This document shows positions 56,974-64,000 of a stretch of 64,000 nucleotides of DNA, piece by piece. How positions within the stretch are numbered: the first letter of the stretch is position 1; each line of letters starts with the position of its first letter. The position numbers were made by a program, and so were the translations under genes. This stretch comes from Niebla homalea (Eukaryota; Ascomycota; Lecanoromycetes; Lecanorales; Ramalinaceae). The stretch lies in contig JAHGAU010000026.1 in assembly GCA_019925105.1 (NCBI GenBank), positions 310,001 through 374,000 of the forward strand, written 5' to 3'. The notes below the pieces were generated by a model. The model searched no databases, was not told the DNA's origin, and saw only the letters and a program-made list of their open reading frames with translations.

Positions 56974-59710
56974 ATGCCGCGCGACGAGCTTGCGTCAAAG
57001 GAGCGATCGCTCTTCTCTCAAGTAGTCAAGAACTATGAAGCCAAGCAGTATAAGAAGGGCAAGTTCTACCAATCCTACGACCGTGCTTAATCACTTACAT
57101 TACGGATAGGCATTAAAGCCGCGGACCAAATTCTGCGGAAGAAGCCCGATCACGGTGATACGATAGCAATGAAAGCCCTCATAATCAACAATCAAGGACA
57201 TACCGATGAGGCATTCGCCATGGCCAAGCAAGCCCTTCAGAAATCCATGAAGTCACATATATGTTGGCATGTCTACGGCTTGCTGTATCGGTCGAACAAG
57301 AACTTCGAAGAGGCTCTCAAGGCGTATAAATCCGCATTGAAGCTGGAACCCGATTCCCCTCAGATACAAAAAGACCTGGCGTTCCTGCAAATGCAAATCC
57401 GTGACTATCCAGGTTACGTACAAAGTCGGAGAGCAATCATCCAGAACAAGACTCTATTTCGCCAGAACTGGACCGCTCTAGCGGTTGCCCAGCACCTCGC
57501 CGGAGACCTCTGGGAGGCAGAACGAACCTTGACGACTTTCGAAGAGACGTTGCGCTCGCCGCCGCCAAAATCCGATATTGAGCATGCAGAGGCCACACTG
57601 TACAAAAACACCATCATCGCTGAGATGGGTGAAATCGAACGGGCGTTGGATCATCTGAACGCCGCAGCCAAGGACAACCCAGACAGGGGATGGGTGATGG
57701 AAAGGAAGGCAGATTATCTTCTTCAGCTGGGAAGAATGAAAGAGGCCGAAGACGCTTACCGAGCATTGCTTGATCGCAATGCCGAGTATCGCAGGTATTA
57801 CGAGGGACTGGTCGCGGCCAAGGAAATAGACAAGTCGGACACACAGGCTTTGAAGGCTTTGTATGATGAATACGCAGAAAAGAACCCACGAGGGGACGCA
57901 GCCAGGAGGATACCGCTGGACGTTTTGACAGGCTCAGGCTTCCGGGAAGCAGTAGACTCTTACTTGCAGCGCATGCTTCGTAAGGGCATCCCATCATTAT
58001 TTGCCAATATCAAAGCTTTGTATGCAGATATGTCGAAACGAGATACCATTCAAGATTTGGTTGAGAGCTATCGTGGTGGACAGGGCATAGTCCAGATGAA
58101 TGGCACCGCCGAGAAGGAACCAAAGGATATTGAAGAGAAGGAACCAAAGGATATTGAAGAGAAGGAACCAAAGGACATTGAAGAGAAGGAACCAAAGGAT
58201 ATTGAAGAGAAGCAACTGAATGGCATTGAGCAGAAGGCGGAGGAGAAGGACCTTTTCAAACCTTCTGTCTATTTTTTCCTTGCCCAGCATTACAACTACC
58301 ACTTGAGCCGTAATCTAGACAAAGCCATGGAGAACATCGATGAGGCAATCAAGATCGTGCCAGAGTCAGTCGATTATCATTTGACAAAAGCCAGGATATG
58401 GAAGCACTACGGCGACGTGCAGAAAGCTGCAGCTACCATGGAGCACGCGAGGACACTAGACACGCGGGATCGGTACATCAACACCAAAGCTGCCAAATAC
58501 CAACTACGAAACAACGATAATGATGGCGCAATAGAGAACATGGGATTGTTCACAAGGAAGGAAGCGGCCGGTGGACCACTGGGGGATCTCCTTGACATGC
58601 AATGCCAGTGGTTTATCTACGAGGACGGCATTTCCTACATGAGGCAAGGCAAGCTGGGTCTTGCACTTAAACGGTTCATGTCGATCTACAGCACGTTCGA
58701 GACTTGGCAGGAGGATCAATACGACTTTCACAGCTTCTCATTACGAAAGGGGCAAATAAGGGCCTACGTTGACATGATAAGATGGGAGGACCACTTGCGG
58801 GAACATCCATTTTTTGCGCGGTCAGCCATTGCGGCTGCGGAGATTTATATCAAGCTCTACGACCGGCCCGAGCTCGCCAATCCAATGACTAACGGTGTGA
58901 ATGGTGACAAAAACTCAGCCGAGCACAAGAAGGCTCAAAAGAAGGCGAGGAAAGAAGCCGAGAAGGCCGCTCTAGCTGATGTGCAGAAGAAAGATGCAAG
59001 GAAGCCTCCTGCGGTGGATCAGAATGGCGATCCCAAGAAAGAAGACAAGGACCCGAAAGGCGATATGCTGATGAAGACTTCTGATCCGTTGGGGGATGCG
59101 ATGAAATTCATCAATCCATTGCTTGAATTCAGTCCGAAGTACCCCAAGGCGCAGCAGACAGCGTTCGAGGTCTTCATAAGGAGAGGTGAGATCCGATAGA
59201 ATCCGCTCGGATGACTGCTGCTTACATTCTACAGACAAAGACCTGCTCGCGCTTCGCTCGGTACTGGCTTCCCATGCCCTTGACCAATCAGATCCAACAA
59301 CACACTACCAATCACTACGACTCCGGCATAAGGCCAATCTAAAGCCACCAGCTGTACCGGAAATAGCGCTCAAAGTGTTCGAGTCAGAGCTGTCCACACT
59401 CGTATCTAAGGATGCTGACCTTTCCAAAATCAACAACGGTTTCCTCCAAGCCCACAATGAAAGCGCTCGGCACGTTCAAGCAGCTTTGAGGGCGAAAGTG
59501 GAGATTCTAGATCCAGGGTCGAAAGAGACTTCATCGCAGGACCTAATTCGGACCCTAGCTTTGGAAGGCAGCACTTTCGAAGACGCATTAGGAGGCCTCG
59601 AAATACTCAGGAGATGGAAAGCTGATAAAAAGTATGTTGATACTTACATAGCAGCAGCGCACAAGCGATACCCAAAGGCTACTGCATTTCAGGAAGGACA
59701 GGCGAATTAG
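56974..59710 (+). CDS. naa15: N-terminal acetyltransferase A auxiliary subunit (Naa15/Nat1)
   Basis: Exons 56974-57058, 57110-59185 and 59235-59710 total 2,637 nt, 878 aa, close to the usual family length of about 850-870. MPRDELASKERSLFSQVVKNYEAKQYKKGIKAAD opens the TPR superhelix. Further TPR units follow, such as ICWHVYGLLYRSNKNFEEAL, and a Lys-rich segment ending KKARKEAEKAAL precedes the C-terminal helices. Naa15 anchors the catalytic Naa10 to the ribosome for co-translational N-terminal acetylation. The first intron (57059-57109) uses a GC donor (G|GCAAGT) with a normal AG acceptor. A 24-bp in-frame minisatellite (58111-58212) inserts four EKEPKDIE units at residues about 363-394. Confidence 0.92.
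58111..58212 (+). repeat. 24-bp coding minisatellite in the Naa15 gene
   Basis: Four tandem copies of GAGAAGGAACCAAAGGATAT plus TGAA, with a single C/T change in one copy, keep the frame and encode EKEPKDIE repeats. A partial EK begins a fifth unit. Confidence 0.9.
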
Positions 59711-60330
59711 CATGGCATGTGTCCTGAATTTTTGCCAGTTTTTGGTTGACTAGAACGGTAATGGATGTATGTAGATTGAAGAGCAAAAAGGCGCGGCGTC
59801 AAGGAGGAGGATTGGTAGTTCGAGTGGCTGATCTCCTCATTCTGCTGGTCATCTTCTACTTTCCTCAGACCTGACCTCAGATCTCTTGAATGAACAAATT
59901 TATTTCATGGCTACAGCGTTCTGAGAACGGTCTCGCTACTAATGCGTACCTGCCAAGTTATATTGGCCCACTCCAACTCGCGGTTTCTATTACAAATGCC
60001 GTCGATTCATTGGTCGAAATGAGCTCTCCTTTCTGTGTGTCAATTGGAAAGCTTAAATTTTCAAAGCCGATCTACCGCGACACGCGACAAAACGGGCTGA
60101 GGAAACGCCAGAAACGAGAAAGGCAGGAAGTTGGCAGCGGAATGCCATGATTCATCATCCATCAAAAAGCAATTGCATTCTTTACATACAAATTCATAAG
60201 TACAAACTCACTTTCATCATTCTTTCCTCAGACGCTACGAGTACAATAATGCAATAATATCAGCGGTCGTTCAATCCCCTCATCAACCCCCCCCTCCCCC
60301 TCCTGAGCTACCCCAGATCTTCACGTAAAC
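59711..60330. other. Intergenic, no supported gene
   Basis: An 86-codon frame at 59890-60150 shows no domain. The last 60 bp are C-rich, as is common just upstream of fungal start codons. Confidence 0.5.
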
Positions 60331-61833
60331 ATGGTCAATAAACCCGACCCATCCTCCCCCTCCAAACTCAACGGTGACGCCACTACCCGTCGATCTGACG
60401 ACCTCGAATCCGGCATCAGCTCCTCCCCACCCAACTCCCGCCACAGACCTGGCACCACCGGCAGCGCCCCCAACCGCTTCCGCGACATCGCCAACCTCGC
60501 CAAAGCCAACAACTTCCACAACGAGCTCAAGCACCTCTTGAAAAATGGCGTCGATTCCTATCGCTTCGAATCCTGCCGCGTCAGCATTTCAGACCTCAAG
60601 GGCATGAAGAACAAGAAGATTCGTACTTTTTATGAAGCACAAAATGAGCGACTCAATGATTGGTTGGAGGTGGATGCACTGGTGATGAGCATGGCCGAGG
60701 ATGTGCTGGATAGTATGAACCCGCAGGATGTCGATGGAGATGGGGTGGCGGAACGGGGGGGCAAGTTGATGAGTACCAAGGGAGATATTGCCCCGCTCTT
60801 ACCGGATGATGAGAGGGAAAAGAGGAGGGTCGGGGAGAAAAGGGCAAAGTGGGCGATCAACATCAACGTACTCGCCAACATCCTCCTCCTAGCGGCCAAG
60901 GCCATCGCCACGCTCTCATCGACTTCGCTCAGCTTGATCGCCAGTCTGGTCGATTCGGCGCTGGATCTGCTGTGTACGCTCATCATCTTCGTCACCAACA
61001 AGCTCGTCGGCTGGAAGATCGCTCGATTGAACCACAAATTCCCTGTCGGTCGTCGGCGGCTCGAACCCTTGGGCATCCTGGTCTTCTCCATCATCATGAT
61101 CGTCTCCTTCCTCCAGATCCTCCAAACATCCGTCACCAAGCTCCTCCCGGGTCAGAAACACGAAGCCGCCACGCTTCCCCCCACCGCGATCGGCGCGCTG
61201 GCGGCCACAGTGATCGTCAAGGGCATCATCTGGATCGGCTGCGCCAGGGTGAAGACCACACAGGTCCAAGCCCTGGCCCAAGACTGCAAGACCGACGTCA
61301 TCTTCAACACCCTCTCCCTCCTCTTCCCGCTGATCGGCCACCAGTTCGCGCTCTGGTGGCTCGATCCCGTCGGCGCCGCCCTGCTCTCCCTCTTCATCAT
61401 CTACGACTGGGCGGAAACCTGCCTCGACAATGTGGCGCGCTTGACCGGAGCGGCGGTCGATGATCGGATATTGAAGAAGGTCATGTTCATGGCGTGGCGC
61501 TTCGCGCCCGTGGTGAAGGCGTACAAGTCCGTGACGGCGTACCATGCCGGGGATGGCGTCTGGGTGGAGATGGATGTGCTGATGGCGGAGGAGGAGAAGT
61601 TGGGGCGGACCCATGATGTGGCGGAGACGTTGCAGTATTGTTTAGAGGGGCTGAGTGAGGTCGATCGGGCGTTCGTGACGGTGGATTGTGAGCTTTCCCC
61701 CTCTCTCTCCCCCCTTCTCTTACCTTTTTACCATGCAGCTTTTATCGTTTTTTTCCCTTTTTGGGGGAAGTGCCCGCTGACTGATTTATCCCTCGCAGAT
61801 ACGGCAGAAGGGCCTACTGGACATGCTGAGTAG
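60331..61833 (+). CDS. Cation diffusion facilitator, Mn-type metal transporter
   Basis: Exons 60331-61687 and 61799-61833 give 463 aa, the second exon supplying only YTAEGPTGHAE. A polar N-terminal region of about 170 residues is followed by membrane helices starting at NINVLANILLLAAKAI. Helix 2 carries DSALD and helix 5 DCKTD, both DxxxD metal sites characteristic of the Mn-transporting CDF branch; Zn transporters use HxxxD. HKFPVGRRRLEPLG and WWLDPVGAALL are conserved family blocks, and a cytosolic ferredoxin-like domain follows. The protein probably exports Mn2+ to Golgi or vacuole. It converges with Tim54. Confidence 0.9.
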   Translation: MVNKPDPSSPSKLNGDATTRRSDDLESGISSSPPNSRHRPGTTGSAPNRFRDIANLAKANNFHNELKHLLKNGVDSYRFESCRVSISDLKGMKNKKIRTFYEAQNERLNDWLEVDALVMSMAEDVLDSMNPQDVDGDGVAERGGKLMSTKGDIAPLLPDDEREKRRVGEKRAKWAININVLANILLLAAKAIATLSSTSLSLIASLVDSALDLLCTLIIFVTNKLVGWKIARLNHKFPVGRRRLEPLGILVFSIIMIVSFLQILQTSVTKLLPGQKHEAATLPPTAIGALAATVIVKGIIWIGCARVKTTQVQALAQDCKTDVIFNTLSLLFPLIGHQFALWWLDPVGAALLSLFIIYDWAETCLDNVARLTGAAVDDRILKKVMFMAWRFAPVVKAYKSVTAYHAGDGVWVEMDVLMAEEEKLGRTHDVAETLQYCLEGLSEVDRAFVTVDCELSPSLSPLLLPFYHAAFIVFFPFWGKCPLTDLSLADTAEGPTGHAE

Positions 61834-62159
61834 GACAATCTCCGCTCTCGAAAAGATGAGCATTTGCATCTGGGAAAGCGTGCTGGCATTAGTGAGGGAG
61901 CCGGGATTTGTAAAAGGTCTCGTTTGCATTAACAGGAAGAGGGAGGTCTGTATACAGAAGCATAGCGTCCACGCCGGGACGTGAATAACCCTTTACATAG
62001 TGTAATGTCCATACATACACATCTCCTCCAATTCTTTATGCATATGTGCTTGTGAGCACGATTCGATCGATTCGCCGCCGCTATGCATGACTTCGGATCC
62101 CATAAACGATGCCCTCAACTCGGAGATGCCGGAGCCCTCTCACCTCCTTTCTGGCTCCT
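61834..62159. other. Intergenic between convergent stops
   Basis: This is the shared 3' region of the CDF and Tim54 genes. No feature was recognised beyond probable terminator and polyadenylation sequence. Confidence 0.5.
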
Positions 62160-63699
62160 TCAATCCTCCTCTCCACCCTCCAACCCCATATCCCAACCCC
62201 CCCTCCTCTGCTCCTCGTAGCCCGCCCACCTCTTCACCTTCACCCACGCGCCCTCCTCCGCTCTCCTCCTCTCCCCCTCCAACTCCTCCGCCCGCGCCTC
62301 CGCCCCTTCCGGCAACTCGAACACGCTCATCCTGGCCCCGATTCTCGGATCCACAACCATATCCTCCTTCCACACCTTCTCCCTCTGCCCTTCCTCCGCA
62401 CCCTCATCCTCCTTCCACACATACTTCCCCCACTCCCCTTCCTCCTCCTTCAAGACGGCCTGCTGCTCCCACACCTCTCGTGTCTGGCACACCGCATCCT
62501 CTGGCACCGTGTTCGCCCGGGGGCTTTCCGGGTCGATGGCCGACACGATCTCCTGTGTTGATGTGTAGGGACGGGAATGCGCGGCGAGGACCAGGGCGGC
62601 GACGTTGGCGCCGGTGGTGTTGGCGAGGTCGCGCCGGTGGAGGAAGCGGTACATTCGGAGGGGGGTGCTGAGGAAGCCGAGGATGTGGGGGAGGGGGATG
62701 GCTGTGGAGGGTGGGAGGGTTGTGGGGAGGGAGGCGGCCGCGGGGGAGGTTGTGTAGGATGTGGGAGTGATGTAGGGCGGGGTGGGGGAGGGTTTTGGGG
62801 CGGGTTTCTTCTCGTCGGGAAGGGTTGAAGGGGGGTCTGTCGGGTCGGAGGTAGGAGACGCGAGTGCGTCGTGTTGTTGGCTCTCTTCAATTGGATTGGG
62901 TGGAGAGTCGTCCGCAGCTGGTGACGGCGGTACTTCCTCCTCCCCAGCTTTGGGTGCATCGATGGGGCCCAACCACCCCTCATGCAGTCCCCTCACATAC
63001 TCCTTCCACGTATGCCTGCCCAGCACCAAATCGCCCCTCACGCCCTCCCAGTCCCTTATGCCCATGGCACCCCTCAATGCCCTAACAGACTCCTCCTTCT
63101 CGAACTTCTCATCATCATCCCCCTCCTCTATCGTTGCGACCTCCCCCTCTCGCCTCCTCATCCTCCTGATCTTCTCCGCCAACCCGGCCCTGACCTCCCC
63201 CTCTTTCCTCCCCTCAATGACCTCCCAATCCATCGCCCCAGCCACCAGAATCGGCTTCACATATTCGTGGAAATGCTCCCTCGCCACCCGCAATCCGTCG
63301 CCCGGTGGTGCAGCTAATACAATAGTAATGCGTCGGGGCATCATGTTGGAGGGGATGGTCTCCTCGCGCAGGTGGGAGACCAATGCGCACCATTTCCGCT
63401 GGGCGCGCTTCTTGTGGTAGCGATCGTAGAGGAGCGCGGACGTCCAGGACGTGACGACGCCGATGAAGATGAGCCAGTTGCGGGAGGGCAGTTTGAGGCG
63501 GGAGAGGCGGGGGAGGCCTATGAATGCAGTGCCATTGGGTTAGAGACTCGGGGCATGTGAAAAGATATGGATGTGGGAGAAGGATTGGGTTGGACCTACC
63601 CATTGCCCGGAAGGCGGGATTGCCTTCTGCCTGGGGTTTCGGAGGGAGAGGGGGAGCTGACGCCTTCGGAGCATCTTGTGGCGGATTGGGGTCACTCAT
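62160..63699 (-). CDS. tim54: Mitochondrial inner-membrane translocase subunit Tim54
   Basis: Exons on the minus strand are 63600-63699 and 62160-63517 (82-nt intron), giving 485 aa. The N-terminus is Pro-rich (MSDPNPPQDAPK), then NPAFRAMGLPRLSRLKLPSR and one membrane segment (residues about 47-64, NWLIFIGVV...). Next comes the signature VLAAPPGDGLRVAREHFHEYVKPILVA. The middle is a Pro/Ser/Thr-rich linker, and the C-terminal half includes LPHILGFLSTPLRMYRFLHRR. Tim54 is part of the TIM22 carrier-import complex. The frames on the opposite strand at 62087-63420 are shadows of this GC-rich exon. Confidence 0.92.
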
Positions 63700-64000
63700 A
63701 GGAGCGGTGAAGGAATGAAATCGAAAAGTCCCCGTCAAGGTCAGACAAGGTATCAGAGCTATTTGAGAATTTATATTGCCTTTTCTGGTCAAGTCTAGCC
63801 TGGAGCAACAAGTGGGCTAGTGGCTTGTCGGTCAAGCTTCCGGGGGGCCGCTGTTGGCTGCGAGGCTGCCACGAGGTTGCGGGACTGGACTTTTTCATTC
63901 TCTGGGGCCAAAAGAAGCACCAAAAACTGTTCAAACGTGCATGATCAAGGTTACAAACTTTTATCCTCTTCGTTTTCAAGCCAGGCCCAGGAAGTTGATT
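63700..64000. other. Upstream region of Tim54, no gene seen
   Basis: It holds the presumed Tim54 promoter and 5' UTR. A 192-codon frame running from here into the gene is the result of reading through the intron in another phase. Confidence 0.5.

Noticed and set aside
62087..63420. Plus-strand Pro/Gly-rich frames
   Set aside because: Shadows of the Tim54 exon on the opposite strand; low complexity and without motifs.

Overview
The window comes from a filamentous ascomycete (Pezizomycotina). The genes carry short GT-AG introns of about 45-110 nt and encode fungal hallmarks: a Zn2Cys6 regulator, a NACHT-ankyrin protein, Tim54, Mix23 and a SAT4/rhodopsin-like membrane protein. The class is not certain. 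Bases 1 to about 27.6 kb are extremely AT-rich, CpA is rare while CpG survives, and repeat copies differ almost only by C/T and G/A changes. This is the signature of repeat-induced point mutation (RIP). The genome therefore looks two-speed, with an AT-rich transposon block directly abutting a balanced gene-rich block.

The AT block is a nested transposon island that can be resolved by eye. Five LTR-type elements have equal-length LTR pairs and perfect 5-bp target-site duplications: 5740-7864 (LTR 146, CCGAT), 9470-17184 (LTR 359, TAAAT, a Ty3/gypsy chromovirus), 17312-27217 (LTR 172, CCGTT), 18090-19337 (LTR 165, AAATC, a miniature element) and 19602-26124 (LTR 175, TAAAG, Ty3/gypsy on the minus strand). 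The last two sit inside the 17312-27217 element. The 5740-7864 element has an unusually GC-rich repetitive body that itself hosts a MITE-like insertion flanked by TA. A 12-bp tandem array of about 760 bp lies at 4905-5666. No intact gene was found in this block.

From 28.35 kb the sequence is genic. First comes a 2,054-aa NLR-like protein (alpha/beta hydrolase, NACHT, ankyrin) whose Walker A and B motifs look broken. A zone of fragments and small secreted proteins follows: a truncated rhodopsin-family gene, a secreted HELTH metallopeptidase, a decayed glycosidase-like gene butted against an ankyrin relic, and a small secreted protein. From 44.4 kb the genes are mostly conserved housekeeping ones: Cwf19 (splicing), a Zn2Cys6 transcription factor, a D-2-hydroxyacid dehydrogenase, an Fpg-type DNA glycosylase, Mix23, the NatA subunit Naa15, a Mn-type CDF transporter and Tim54. 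A lone non-RIPed retrotransposon gag fragment lies among them at 50.4-51.3 kb.

The housekeeping genes are unrelated and do not form a pathway cluster. Exon models were built by hand from splice signals and reading-frame arithmetic. Every multi-exon model given sums to a multiple of three, except that the glycosylase needs a one-base correction to reach its downstream frame.
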